In this document: piece by piece, positions 34,802-43,385 of the stretch
Layout of the letters: each line of letters opens with the position of its first letter
Numbering within the stretch: position 1 is the stretch's first letter
Origin: Shewanella cyperi
GTDB taxonomy: Bacteria; Pseudomonadota; Gammaproteobacteria; Enterobacterales; Shewanellaceae
NCBI RefSeq assembly: GCF_017354985.1
Contig: NZ_CP071501.1
Span: forward strand, 3,201,001 to 3,265,000
Reading direction: 5' to 3'
Length of the DNA: 64,000 nucleotides
Position numbers and translations under genes: made by a program
Notes under the pieces: generated by a model
Told to the model about the DNA's origin: nothing
Seen by the model: the letters and a program-made list of their open reading frames with translations, nothing else
The model's database searches: none

Positions 34802-36958
34802 TTACTCGACTATGTCCATCTCGGCCAGCAGGTTATCCGCGTGGTCGAGATACTTCATCACCCACAGCATGTAGCGGCTGTCCACGTGGATGGAGCGGTT
34901 GATGTTATCGTCGTAGGCCCAATCGCCTATGATGCTCTCGTACACACCGTCAAACAGCAGGCCCACCAGCTCGGCGCGACCGTTGAGAGTCGGTGAGCCC
35001 GAGTTACCGCCCGTGGTGTCCACTGTGGAGAGGAAGTTGACCGGTACCGAGCCCAAGGATTTCACATGGAAATCACCGTATTGCTTGGCATTGATCAGCT
35101 CCAGCTCTTTCTTGGGAGCATCAAAGGGGTCAACACCCGTGTCTTTGGCTGTGATGCCCTCAAGACGGGTAAAGGGTACGGCGAACATACCATCCTTGGG
35201 CGAGTAGCCCTTGACGTTGCCATAGGTCACCCGCAGGCTGGAGTTGGCATCGGCATACACGGGTTTACCCAATTCCTTGTTGTGGGCAATGATGGCTTCC
35301 ATATAAGCCGGACGCACCTTCAACAGTTCACCTTCCAGGCGTTTTTCTTCCTGTTCGCGGGCCATGGTGCCGTCAAAGGTGGCGACCGCCAGTTGGATAA
35401 AGGGGTCTTTGCTGGCCTTGAAGTCGGCTACCGACTTGTCCATCCAGGCCAGACGCATGTCTTTGTCACCCAATTGAGTGGCGCCATACATCTTGTCCAA
35501 TTGCTTGGCCAGTTTCTTCTCATCGAACTTCTTGTCGATGCCGAAGAATTTGTCGAGATCCGCCAGGCGCTGCTCCGCAGGCAGGGCGGCATAGCGCTTC
35601 AGCATCTCAAACAGTATGGCCTTGTCCACCGAGGGCGCGTAACGGCGCTCCATACGCTCAAGGCTGGCCTTGAAGCGTTCCATGTCACGCTCCTGATAAC
35701 CCGGCTCGCGCTCCATGTCCGACTTGGCTTTTTCGTGCGCCAGACGGTACAACCGCTCGGCCGTGTCCTTGGCGTAGGAATAGCCCATGTAATAGAGCAA
35801 CAGATCCCGGTCCAGGTGTTGATTGCTTTGCGCCACCAGCTGGTCGAGGGTCGCCAGGGTTTGACCGTATTTGGCCTGGCGCTTGGCATCGGCGGAAATC
35901 CAGCGATTCAATTCGGCTTCACGGGCCTTTCTGTCATCCAGCATGCTGGACTTGCCATAGAATTCCAGCATGGAACCGAAATTTTTGGCGTAGTTGGCCA
36001 GGCTCGCCAGGGTGCTCTCGTACTTGATACGCTCATCGCTGCCGGCGGCGGCCGTCTGTTTGATCAGACTGATGATGTCTTCCCGCAGCTGCTTGCTCTG
36101 GGGGTAGTTGCTGGCGAACTGATTCGCCACTTCGGAGGCGCTGCGATAACGGTTGGTGCGGCCGGGATATCCCGCCACCATCACGAAATCACCGTCCTGT
36201 ACCCCCTTGGCCGACACCTTGAGGAAACTCTTGGGTTCAAAGGGTACGTTATCCTTGGAGAAATCGGCTGGTTTACCGTCCTTACCCACATAGGCGCGGT
36301 AGAAGGAATAGTCACCCGTGTGCCTTGGCCACATCCAGTTGTCCACATCGCCGCCGTATTTACCAACCGAGGCGGCCGGGTTGTGCACCAGGCGCACGTC
36401 GCGGATTTCCATTTGTTTGACCAGGTAGTACTCCAGACCACCATGGAAACTGTATACGCGACAGCTGTAGCCTTTTTCCTGCTCACATTCGGCCACCAGT
36501 GCTTTTTCCTTGGCCTCAACCCCCTTGTAGAAGGCCTCACCACTGAGCTTATCCAGGCCGTCATTGACCTTGGCGGTCACGTCTGTGATGGCTTCGGTCA
36601 CATAAATGCGTGAACCGGGGGCCGCCGGCAGTTCCTCATCCAGGCTCTTGGCCAGGAAGCCATTCGCCAGCAGGTTATTGTCGGCAGTGGAGTTGTATTG
36701 GATAGAGCCGTAAGCACAGTGATGGTTGGTCACCACCAGGCCCTTGGGCGATACAAAGGATGCGGTGCAGCCACCCAGGCTAATCACTGCATTCATGGGG
36801 AATTCGGTCAGTTTGGAGATATTGTCGGCACTGATTTCCATGCCCTTGGCCTTAAGCACATCCGCGAGGGCCGGCAATTGATGGGGTTGCCACATGCCTT
36901 CGTCGGCCTGGGCACCGAAACTGGCGGCAATGGCGGCCGGGAGTAACCATTTTTTCAT
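34802..36958 (-). CDS. S46-family dipeptidyl-peptidase, DPP7 type
   Basis: An exported serine exopeptidase that removes dipeptides from peptide N-termini. The ATG at 36958 gives 718 residues and a signal peptide (MKKWLLPAAIAASFGAQA); two nearer ATGs at 36964 and 36967 sit too close to the AAGG ribosome site. The chymotrypsin-like triad is seen as His in TNHHCAYG, Asp in NWMWPRHTGDYS and Ser in GGNSGSPTLNG. The residue 18 after the catalytic Ser is Gly (LLFDG), which is the DPP7 state; DPP11 has Arg there for acidic P1 residues. So preference for hydrophobic P1 residues is likely. The middle helical domain (about 300-560) is intact. Confidence 0.9.
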   Translation of the reverse strand: MKKWLLPAAIAASFGAQADEGMWQPHQLPALADVLKAKGMEISADNISKLTEFPMNAVISLGGCTASFVSPKGLVVTNHHCAYGSIQYNSTADNNLLANGFLAKSLDEELPAAPGSRIYVTEAITDVTAKVNDGLDKLSGEAFYKGVEAKEKALVAECEQEKGYSCRVYSFHGGLEYYLVKQMEIRDVRLVHNPAASVGKYGGDVDNWMWPRHTGDYSFYRAYVGKDGKPADFSKDNVPFEPKSFLKVSAKGVQDGDFVMVAGYPGRTNRYRSASEVANQFASNYPQSKQLREDIISLIKQTAAAGSDERIKYESTLASLANYAKNFGSMLEFYGKSSMLDDRKAREAELNRWISADAKRQAKYGQTLATLDQLVAQSNQHLDRDLLLYYMGYSYAKDTAERLYRLAHEKAKSDMEREPGYQERDMERFKASLERMERRYAPSVDKAILFEMLKRYAALPAEQRLADLDKFFGIDKKFDEKKLAKQLDKMYGATQLGDKDMRLAWMDKSVADFKASKDPFIQLAVATFDGTMAREQEEKRLEGELLKVRPAYMEAIIAHNKELGKPVYADANSSLRVTYGNVKGYSPKDGMFAVPFTRLEGITAKDTGVDPFDAPKKELELINAKQYGDFHVKSLGSVPVNFLSTVDTTGGNSGSPTLNGRAELVGLLFDGVYESIIGDWAYDDNINRSIHVDSRYMLWVMKYLDHADNLLAEMDIVE

Positions 36959-37004
36959 TGTCATCATTCCATGTTGTCTGTTGTCGTTTTATCGGCGCCC
37001 AAAA

Positions 37005-37036
37005 AACAGAAAGTCGGGCACAAGGGCCCGACTTTA
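37005..37036 (-). terminator. Terminator after the aromatic amino-acid permease
   Basis: AAGTCGGGC / GCCCGACTT stem (37011-37034) with TCTGTTTTTT following on the minus strand, about 95 bases beyond the permease stop. Confidence 0.7.
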
Positions 37037-37128
37037 TCACAGGAATTTAACAGTTCACAGTAATGGAAAACTGCTGTTACAAAGCAACTCTTCTCCCTGT
37101 TTAAAGCAACTATCCGCCCTGTCTTAGG

Positions 37129-38316
37129 TTACAGGGCAACCCAGAGCTGGGCGGCAATAATGGCGACGCCCGCTAACCCTATGGCAAACAGCGCACCCTG
37201 ACCACCACTGACCTGGTAACCGCCCATATTGGCCTTCCTTTGTCCCAGTGCCATGGCAATGGGCAGGAAGATAATCATCACCACCAGCGGGATGGCGGCA
37301 AAACCCAACACGGCCACGAAGCCTTCGGGCACATAAAGGGCACACAGCAGCGGCGGCACAAAGGTGACAAGCCAGGTTTGCAGGCGTCCCACCAAGCCGC
37401 CGCGGGCACGGGTCAATTCTGCCAGAAAGTCAAACAGACTCATGGTCACCCCGAGGAAGGAGGTGATCAGCGCCAGATCGGCAAACAGGGAAATGCATTT
37501 GCTGACCATGGGCTGGGCGGCGATTTCCTGCAACGCACTGATAAGGTTTGGCAGGGAACCACCAAATCCTTCGATGGCGCTGCCACCGACAGTGCCCAGG
37601 GTGACCAAAAGCCACAGTACATAGCACACCAGGGGGATACTGGAGCCGGTCAACAGTACCTTGCGCAGTTTGGTCACATCGCCTTCGAGATAACGCACCA
37701 GGGTCGCAATACAGACATGGAAACCAAAGGAGGTGAATACCACTGGGATGGCCGCCATCCAGGCGCTAGCGGATGCCTTTTGCACCGCGTCTGCGGCTAT
37801 GGTGCCCATATCCACTTCCGGCAACAGAAATACCACCACCAGCACCAACAGCAACACCATCAGGGAAAACAACAACCGCGACAGCTTATCGACCCAGGCC
37901 ACACCCAATGCTGCTATGGCACCCAGACCGAAGGTGAAAATAAGCACGGCGCTTTGATGATCCAGGCTGATGTCGAACATGGTCTTGGCCCGCAGGGCCA
38001 GCAGAGAGGAACCACCGGTCAGATAGGCGGCCGTCAGGGCAAACAACAAGCTGAGAAACGAAGCCCCCTGAATAAACTGCCCCTTCTTGCCCAGGGTTTT
38101 ACCTGTGATGACATGCACATTGTCACCCACACCACTGCGCAGGTTAATTTCCAGCATCAACAGTGAGGTATAGGCGGAGATGCTCCACACCAACACCAAA
38201 AGGATCAGCGCCGGTACTACGCCGAGCGCTGCGGTGGCCAAAGGCAGGGCCAGCATGCCGGCGCCAATGGCGGTCCCGGCCACAATGGCTGTCGAGCCAA
38301 GCATTTTCAAATTCAC
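37129..38316 (-). CDS. Aromatic amino-acid permease (TyrP/Mtr family)
   Basis: A 395-residue inner-membrane protein with eleven predicted helices. The opening AIVAGTAIGAGMLALPLATA is the family signature of the HAAAP transporters, which use proton symport to bring in tyrosine or tryptophan. The EINLRSGVGDN and GKKGQFIQG segments also fit TyrP. Tyrosine is the more likely substrate, but sequence alone does not settle it. No TyrR box was found upstream. It has its own terminator. Confidence 0.85.
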   Translation of the reverse strand: MNLKMLGSTAIVAGTAIGAGMLALPLATAALGVVPALILLVLVWSISAYTSLLMLEINLRSGVGDNVHVITGKTLGKKGQFIQGASFLSLLFALTAAYLTGGSSLLALRAKTMFDISLDHQSAVLIFTFGLGAIAALGVAWVDKLSRLLFSLMVLLLVLVVVFLLPEVDMGTIAADAVQKASASAWMAAIPVVFTSFGFHVCIATLVRYLEGDVTKLRKVLLTGSSIPLVCYVLWLLVTLGTVGGSAIEGFGGSLPNLISALQEIAAQPMVSKCISLFADLALITSFLGVTMSLFDFLAELTRARGGLVGRLQTWLVTFVPPLLCALYVPEGFVAVLGFAAIPLVVMIIFLPIAMALGQRKANMGGYQVSGGQGALFAIGLAGVAIIAAQLWVAL

Positions 38317-38466
38317 AAAACAGTCCTGTCAAAAGTCGCATCAAGCGTGATTATTGTTATTGGTGTCGGTCCCTGCCCGGCGCAGTTACAGCGAGCAATT
38401 ACGGGGAAAATTGACTGTCATGGACATTAACAGAGCCACAAGCCCTCGGCAAGCAACCTCGGCCTG

Positions 38467-38494
38467 TTGTCTTCTCCCCGGGGGGCGCTATAAT
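38467..38494 (+). promoter_or_regulatory. Sigma-70 promoter of the riboswitch-controlled Gdt1 gene
   Basis: TTGTCT (38467-38472), 16-base spacer, TATAAT (38489-38494). The transcript would start near 38501, just at the 5' edge of the riboswitch. Confidence 0.7.
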
Positions 38495-38499
38495 GGCCG

Positions 38500-38687
38500 C
38501 CTCGCTTTCGGGGGAGTAGCCAGCCCGGGACCAGTGTCCGGGAGTAAGCATCAACATACTTGGCCTCATGCCATGGTGCTTACGGTAGATCGCAGATTTA
38601 TCCGGCAAGACCTGAGCACGGTAACCACCAAGATAAAAGGGGTGGCGGTTTATCGTGCTTCACGGTTTTAGCCACCCCTTAAGGAAT
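38500..38687 (+). ncRNA. yybP-ykoY manganese riboswitch
   Basis: The leader contains the class landmarks GGGGGAGTAGCC (38510-38521) and GGCAAGACCTGAGC (about 38603-38616), which form the two loops that dock around Mn2+. Downstream, AAGGGGTGGC (38637-38646) pairs perfectly with GCCACCCCTT (38671-38680), which directly abuts the ribosome site AAGGAA; GGTAACCACC just before could compete for the first arm. This is a translation-control platform. The controlled gene is a Gdt1-type manganese exporter, as in other bacteria with this class. Confidence 0.85.
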
Positions 38688-38690
38688 CCC

Positions 38691-39248
38691 ATGTTTGAAG
38701 CTTTCTCCGCCTCAGCCATCACAGTTGCCATCGCCGAGATAGGTGACAAAACCCAATTGCTGGCCCTGCTGCTGGCCGCCAGATTCAAAAACAAAACCGC
38801 CATTATCCTGGGAATATTGATAGCCACCCTGGCCAATCATTTTGCCGCCGCCTGGATAGGCCAATGGGCCAGCGGCCTCATCAGTCCCGAGCTGGCGCGC
38901 TATCTGGTGGCAGGCAGTTTCTTTGCCATAGCTCTCTGGGTACTGGTGCCGGACAAGGTGGATGCGGAGGACAGCCCCCTTTATAAGTACGGCCCCTTCC
39001 TCGCAACCCTGGTGCTGTTTTTCCTGGCCGAGATAGGCGACAAAACCCAGGTTGCCACCGTGGTATTAGCCGCCCGATACGATGCCCTGGTGGCCGTGGT
39101 GCTTGGCACCACAGTAGGTATGCTGCTGGCCAACGTCCCCGTGGTGCTGGCCGGTCATTTCAGCGCCGAGCGCCTGCCGCTGACACTTATCCGCCGCGGC
39201 TGCGCCCTGCTATTCGCCCTGCTGGGACTGGCCACCCTGCTGTGGTAG
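38691..39248 (+). CDS. Gdt1/TMEM165-family manganese exporter
   Basis: From the ATG 38691 (AAGGAA upstream) it has 185 residues and six predicted helices in two repeats. Each repeat carries the family motif E-x-G-D-K-T: AEIGDKTQLLA near 14-24 and AEIGDKTQVAT near 110-120. The family (UPF0016, MneA in Vibrio) exports Mn2+ or exchanges divalent cations. The manganese riboswitch in its leader supports export of manganese. The in-frame region back to 38655 lies in the riboswitch and is not coding. Confidence 0.92.
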   Translation: MFEAFSASAITVAIAEIGDKTQLLALLLAARFKNKTAIILGILIATLANHFAAAWIGQWASGLISPELARYLVAGSFFAIALWVLVPDKVDAEDSPLYKYGPFLATLVLFFLAEIGDKTQVATVVLAARYDALVAVVLGTTVGMLLANVPVVLAGHFSAERLPLTLIRRGCALLFALLGLATLLW

Positions 39249-39257
39249 TCCACCAAT

Positions 39258-39286
39258 AAAAAAGCCCCGATACTGTTCGGGGCTCA
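39258..39286 (-). terminator. Terminator after the small membrane protein gene
   Basis: AGCCCCGA / TCGGGGCT stem (39263-39284) with TTTTTTATT on the minus strand, 20 bases beyond the stop at 39304. It may also slow plus-strand transcription from the Gdt1 gene although no T-run follows on that side. Confidence 0.7.
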
Positions 39287-39303
39287 CTGCGACAATTGGG
39301 CTT

Positions 39304-39546
39304 TCAGCTCTCTTCTATGACGGGTGCCTTGTACAATTTCACCAGGTAGTAGGCATCAATCAGCACGATAAAGAAGTTCACCAGGGCCACGGGATAGGCG
39401 GCGATCGCCAGGCCATAGGCCACAAACAGTGCCGCGCCCAAAAGATTCCACCAGCGCAGCTTTTTAATATTGGCCATCATCAAGGAGATGGCCACCACCA
39501 CAGAGGCCAGATAGCCGACCCATTCCCACACAGTTGCATTGTCCAT
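39304..39546 (-). CDS. Small inner-membrane protein, YgjV-like
   Basis: An 80-residue protein with three closely packed hydrophobic helices (about 8-25, 33-50, 52-70) and the loop NIKKLRWWNLLGAALFVAYG. This resembles one repeat of the YgjV (Imp-YgjV) membrane family, also close to small SWEET/PQ-loop-like folds. Function unknown. It is followed by its own terminator and preceded by the thioesterase gene on the same strand, 33 bases away. Confidence 0.65.
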   Translation of the reverse strand: MDNATVWEWVGYLASVVVAISLMMANIKKLRWWNLLGAALFVAYGLAIAAYPVALVNFFIVLIDAYYLVKLYKAPVIEES

Positions 39547-39579
39547 AGAGGATCTCCGCTGTTTTTTCCTAAGTGTAGC

Positions 39580-40017
39580 TTAACGCTCGACCACGGCGGC
39601 CGTCATACGGGAGATACAGGTCAGTTCGCCGCCGCTGTTGTGAATAAGCACCTCCCACACCGAGCTGCGTTTACCCAGATGCACAGGTCTGGCGGTCGCC
39701 GTCAACACACCGTTGCGGGCCGCCCGCAGATGGTTGGCATTGATTTCCTGCCCCACACAATAAAAGCGCTCGAAATCCACCACAAAATTAGCCGCATAGC
39801 TGGCCACGGTTTCGGCCAACGCCACGTTGGCGCCGCCATGCACTATACCAAGGGGATTATGTACCGCCGCCGACGCCGGCATGGTGGCCTGCATATAATC
39901 ATCGCCAATCTCACTGATACGGATCCCCAGGGTCTGCATCAGGGTGCCCCGGCCGTGCAGGCCTTGGTCCATCTTGGCACAATCTTCCAGGGTCACGGGG
40001 CGGAACCAGATACTCAT
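39580..40017 (-). CDS. Hotdog-fold thioesterase (PaaI/YiiD-like)
   Basis: The ATG at 40017 (MSIWFRPVTL) gives 145 residues. The hotdog helix and catalytic region NPLGIVHGGANVALAETVASYAAN is clear, with HGG and the following acidic Glu in the helix. The ending LTATARPVHLGKRSSVWEVLI is the usual last strand pair. Such enzymes hydrolyse aryl- or acyl-CoA; the substrate is open. An upstream extension to 40104 overlaps the neighbour's promoter and is unlikely. Confidence 0.85.
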   Translation of the reverse strand: MSIWFRPVTLEDCAKMDQGLHGRGTLMQTLGIRISEIGDDYMQATMPASAAVHNPLGIVHGGANVALAETVASYAANFVVDFERFYCVGQEINANHLRAARNGVLTATARPVHLGKRSSVWEVLIHNSGGELTCISRMTAAVVER

Positions 40018-40148
40018 CACTTCTATCCTGTTGATGTCAAAGACAGCCAAGTGTACTTGGGCAAACCATTGGCGTAAACCGGCCCACTTCCCTTTGCCTG
40101 CCAAATCCGTTACAACAGGGCCAGGACTGATAAAAAGGAAATACTTAG

Positions 40149-41396
40149 ATGGACTTACTCAAAATTGCCTCCCTGTTGCTGGCACTGGCATGCCCCCAAC
40201 TTTGTTTTGCCCAAAGCCCTGCGGGTACCGCCCTGAGTTATGGCGAGCAATTCAGCCACCATGCCAAGAGCTTCGACAAGGATCGCCGCTACATGGTGGC
40301 CCTGCCCGAGCGTTATCAGGCAGGCGAGCGCCGTTATCCCGTGCTCTACATACTGGATGGCGACTTTCACTTTCGCCACGTGGCAGCGGCAGTGAACAAC
40401 CTGGCCCGCATGGGCAAGATCCCGCCCATGATAGTGGTGGGCGTGGCCATGCAGGGAGAGGCCGACTATCTAAAGTCCACCACTTGGGCCAGTGCCGCCG
40501 AGGGACCTGAATTTGGCGCTGCCGCAACCATGCTCAAATACTTGAAGGATGAGCTGGTGCCCACCATAGACAAGCAATTTCGCACCAACGACAGGCGGGC
40601 CCTGGCGGGCTATTCCCTTGGTGGCCTGCTGGTGCTGCAAGCCATGGTGGAGCCGGGCAGCCCCTTCAACGCCTTTCTCGCCATGAGCCCCAGCCTCTGG
40701 TACGACAATTACAGCTTTAATCAGCAGCTGGGATCCTATATGACGGCCGCGAAGATCCCCTTGCCGCCGCTGTTCCTGTCGGTGGCCAATGAACAGGGCA
40801 TGGGCGTGGCTGAGCTGAAAGCGCTCATCGATGCCAAGGGACCGGCCAACTGGTACACGGACTTCAAACACTATCCCAACGAGACCCACTACAGCACGGC
40901 CATGCCGGCACTGCTGGATGCTCTGGCATTCCTTGCGCCCAACTATTACAGCGATCTGGATACACTGCTGCCGCTGACTGACTATCGTCAGGTGCTGAAC
41001 CATTTTGTCGCCAAACAGCAACAATGGGCCGGTTTCCGCTTCGAGTGGCTGCAATCCTATACCCTGGGCAAGTACCTGTTTATCAGCAAGCAACAGGATA
41101 AGGTCGAAGAGATGTTAAGCGCCTTTGTGGAGCGTTTTCCCGAGTCGGAGCTGGAGTTGACCCTGGGGCTGGTGAAGGCCTTCCTTAAGAAAGCACAACC
41201 GCAACAGGCCCAGGCGCTTTTGCAAAGGGTAGCCAAACAGGGTGAGCACAGTGCCGACTGGCATCAGCAGCTGAGCCTGGCCCTGGCTGCCGTGGGAGAC
41301 AAAGCCAAGGCAGAGGCCCAACATGCCAGGGCGCTGGCGCTGGCCAAGGCCCAGCAATTGGAATCCTGGGAGTGGTGGGAACTGGGGCCGGAATAG
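40149..41396 (+). CDS. Exported alpha/beta-hydrolase (esterase D type) with TPR tail
   Basis: The 415-residue protein has a signal peptide (cut after CFAQ) and an esterase domain of the PF00756 type (about 25-275): YPVLYILDGDFHF (oxyanion strand), GYSLGGLL with the nucleophile Ser, and NETHYSTAMPALL with the catalytic His. The last 120 residues are TPR-like helices (KYLFISKQQDKVEEML... ALLQRVAKQ). Homologues act on esters including siderophores and acyl groups; no substrate is implied here. Confidence 0.82.
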   Translation: MDLLKIASLLLALACPQLCFAQSPAGTALSYGEQFSHHAKSFDKDRRYMVALPERYQAGERRYPVLYILDGDFHFRHVAAAVNNLARMGKIPPMIVVGVAMQGEADYLKSTTWASAAEGPEFGAAATMLKYLKDELVPTIDKQFRTNDRRALAGYSLGGLLVLQAMVEPGSPFNAFLAMSPSLWYDNYSFNQQLGSYMTAAKIPLPPLFLSVANEQGMGVAELKALIDAKGPANWYTDFKHYPNETHYSTAMPALLDALAFLAPNYYSDLDTLLPLTDYRQVLNHFVAKQQQWAGFRFEWLQSYTLGKYLFISKQQDKVEEMLSAFVERFPESELELTLGLVKAFLKKAQPQQAQALLQRVAKQGEHSADWHQQLSLALAAVGDKAKAEAQHARALALAKAQQLESWEWWELGPE

Positions 41397-41566
41397 GCCC
41401 CAAGTGCCCGCAAGCGCCAAGAAACAGTGACATGCAAAAATACTTGCCCGCGGCCTTTGCGACAACTGATTGTTTAATGTGGGAAATGTCTAAAACCCTT
41501 GCGCCATGCGGGTTTCAGGGACTTGCGCAGCCCCAGAGCCCCTGTCTATATATTAGTGTGGAGTCA

Positions 41567-41594
41567 CCCTATCTGATGGCGATAGGGAGGAGGA
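41567..41594 (+). promoter_or_regulatory. Hairpin and very strong ribosome site before the 82-residue gene
   Basis: CCCTATC-TGATGGC-GATAGGG (41567-41587) is followed at once by AGGAGG, with the ATG at 41599. The stem ends in the first bases of the ribosome site, so folding could limit its access. Confidence 0.45.
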
Positions 41595-41598
41595 GCAT

Positions 41599-41847
41599 AT
41601 GCGTGTTAAGCAACAATCAACAGGTGATCGCCGGGCGATTACCCTGACAGCCTCCCAGAACTGGGATAGGCTGACCAACGCCCAACGTTTTGCCTGCTAC
41701 ACCCTGGGCAAACTGGGTTATCAATTACAGTTTGTGCGCATCAGTGGCGATCGCCGACTGGCCATTACCCGCCAACAATCCCATCTGGCGACAGTGGATG
41801 AAGGCGGAGAAATAGACTTCAATCCCGGTATTACCCTTCGCCATTAA
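41599..41847 (+). CDS. Conserved-looking small protein of unknown function
   Basis: An 82-residue basic protein preceded by GGGAGGAGGAG, one of the best ribosome sites in the window, and followed by a long perfect terminator; both argue it is real. There is no signal peptide or membrane segment. The middle LTNAQRFACYTLGKLGYQLQFVRI suggests a small alpha-beta fold. I do not recognise a family. The 200-base gap before it has no other gene. Confidence 0.7.
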   Translation: MRVKQQSTGDRRAITLTASQNWDRLTNAQRFACYTLGKLGYQLQFVRISGDRRLAITRQQSHLATVDEGGEIDFNPGITLRH

Positions 41848-41864
41848 GCCTATGTAAGGGACAT

Positions 41865-41897
41865 AAAACAAAAGGAGCCTGGGGCTCCTTTTGTTTT
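41865..41897. terminator. Bidirectional terminator
   Basis: A 15-bp perfect stem, AAAACAAAAGGAGCC / GGCTCCTTTTGTTTT with loop TGG, serves both the plus-strand small gene and the minus-strand TetR gene. Confidence 0.9.
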
Positions 41898-41917
41898 ACC
41901 GCTGCAGGCTGTCAGGC

Positions 41918-42406
41918 TCATGCCGCCTTGGAGGTCAGTTGCTGCTCCAAATCGGACATCAGCATGATGGCTGTCCGGCCAAGCAGGCAATTAATGGTTT
42001 TTTCTCCCACCATTCCCAGCTCCAGCAGCGCGGTTTCACGGGCGCCGTGCACGGCGCGGAACAGGGTCATTTCACCTGCACCGTAACCACACAGACTGAA
42101 GAACAGGCGCATGACCGCACGGTAGTGAGGCTCATGCATGGCCACCAGCCAGGAACGCTCCAGCGCCTCGGCCGAGGAGAAATCCAGTGCCGCCACGAAC
42201 AGGCGACCGATGCGCGCATCGAGGCGCACCAAAAAATCCATTTTCTTGGGAAAGTGATGGCTGATCCCGGTACGGCTGATGCCGGTTGCCTCGGACAGCG
42301 TGGTATAAGACATGGCCTCATACCCTATGGTGAGGATCTGCTTCAGTGCCTCATCCATGATCTGGTTTATGGTTTGCTCGGTTTGCACCTTGGAACGCTT
42401 AGCCAT
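41918..42406 (-). CDS. TetR-family transcriptional regulator
   Basis: The ATG at 42406 (MAKRSKVQ) gives 162 residues; the ATG at 42424 lacks a ribosome site. The helix-turn-helix is YTTLSEATGISRTGISHHFPKKMDFL (about 35-60), a standard TetR DNA-binding unit. The C-terminal ligand domain is short and has no recognisable signature. The LSGISRTGISHHF core resembles regulators with GIS in the recognition helix. Its target is probably its own gene or the divergent neighbour region; no palindrome was found with confidence. Confidence 0.85.
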   Translation of the reverse strand: MAKRSKVQTEQTINQIMDEALKQILTIGYEAMSYTTLSEATGISRTGISHHFPKKMDFLVRLDARIGRLFVAALDFSSAEALERSWLVAMHEPHYRAVMRLFFSLCGYGAGEMTLFRAVHGARETALLELGMVGEKTINCLLGRTAIMLMSDLEQQLTSKAA

Positions 42407-42548
42407 GATGATTGTATCCCCCATGTTATTTTTGTTGCCAGAGAGCTTACCAAAGCAACCAGAGGAATACCGCCGAAAAATGGCGTCAAAAGAGTGTTTC
42501 TGACTTTTGTTCAGCTTAGGTTCAGCTTATACCGCACAGCACCCCGGG

Positions 42549-43385
42549 TTATTGACCGAACGCTAAACCAAAGTCCTTTTCCAGCCACTCCCGGGTGGCT
42601 GATTTTCCCATAAGCCTCAGTAAAGTTGGGCTTATTACCTGGGCCAGTGCCGGCTTGCGCCAATACATGTAGCCGGGTAAGGGTTGGCTGTACCCCGGAC
42701 CAAAGGTGCGCTGCAGCAGGCTGGAAAATTCCGCCAGACCGGCCTCTTGCAACTCCGGAATATCAGGATAGAAATCACCACAAAATGCCGCAAAGCTGGC
42801 ATATTCAGCGATAACACTTAGGTCGTATTTTTTTAACAAATGTATCAGCAATAAGGATGACCAATGGGAGATGTTGCCTATGTCGCTTATCACCGCCAGG
42901 TTGCGGCGATGAAACTGCTGCCAGGCCAGCGTCAGCTCCCCTGTCTCACGTACCGAGCGCCAGAGCAGATAGGCATCGGCGAGCCATTCCTGCTGATATT
43001 CGGTCAGTTCGGCCGGTAACACTGTGCCACGCAGGGCCTGTACTTCCAGGTGCCCCAGCTCGTGCCACAGGGTCAATTCTGATTGCCGCGCCAAGGGCAG
43101 CACATAGGTCTTGCCGGCTATGATGGCAGATTGCTCGCTGGCATCGCGCTCCGGTGCCAGCAGTACCAGGCCGGCCACCTTGGCGTCTTCAAGCGGCAGT
43201 ACCATGGCACTGCGGCCGCCCAGCAGGCGCGAGATCTCGTGCTCACCGGGCAATTGTTGGCGTGTCCCGGGCTGCAGACTGGCCAGACACTGCTGCAATT
43301 GCGGCAGGGGACACAGCAGTGCCTCTTTGCCTGCAATGGGCGCCGTTTGCAGCGCCAGCAACAATGTCAGGGCCAGGGAACTCAC
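42549..43385 (-). CDS. Exported HExxH zinc-metallopeptidase-like protein
   Basis: A GTG start overlaps the hldE stop by four bases (GTGA), so translation is coupled to hldE. The 278 residues begin with a signal-peptide-like stretch ([18 protein letters not shown]). HELGH occurs near residue 107, and 24 residues later [10 protein letters not shown] supplies the Glu of an E-x-x-x-D gluzincin third-ligand helix. It thus has a full zinc site. I know no name for the family. A role in the cell envelope is suggested only by the leader and by linkage to the heptose kinase. Confidence 0.65.
   Translation of the reverse strand: MSSLALTLLLALQTAPIAGKEALLCPLPQLQQCLASLQPGTRQQLPGEHEISRLLGGRSAMVLPLEDAKVAGLVLLAPERDASEQSAIIAGKTYVLPLARQSELTLWHELGHLEVQALRGTVLPAELTEYQQEWLADAYLLWRSVRETGELTLAWQQFHRRNLAVISDIGNISHWSSLLLIHLLKKYDLSVIAEYASFAAFCGDFYPDIPELQEAGLAEFSSLLQRTFGPGYSQPLPGYMYWRKPALAQVISPTLLRLMGKSATREWLEKDFGLAFGQ

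Noticed and set aside
37750..38340. TyrR box in front of the aromatic permease
   Set aside because: No TGTAAA-N6-TTTACA match was found upstream of 38316.
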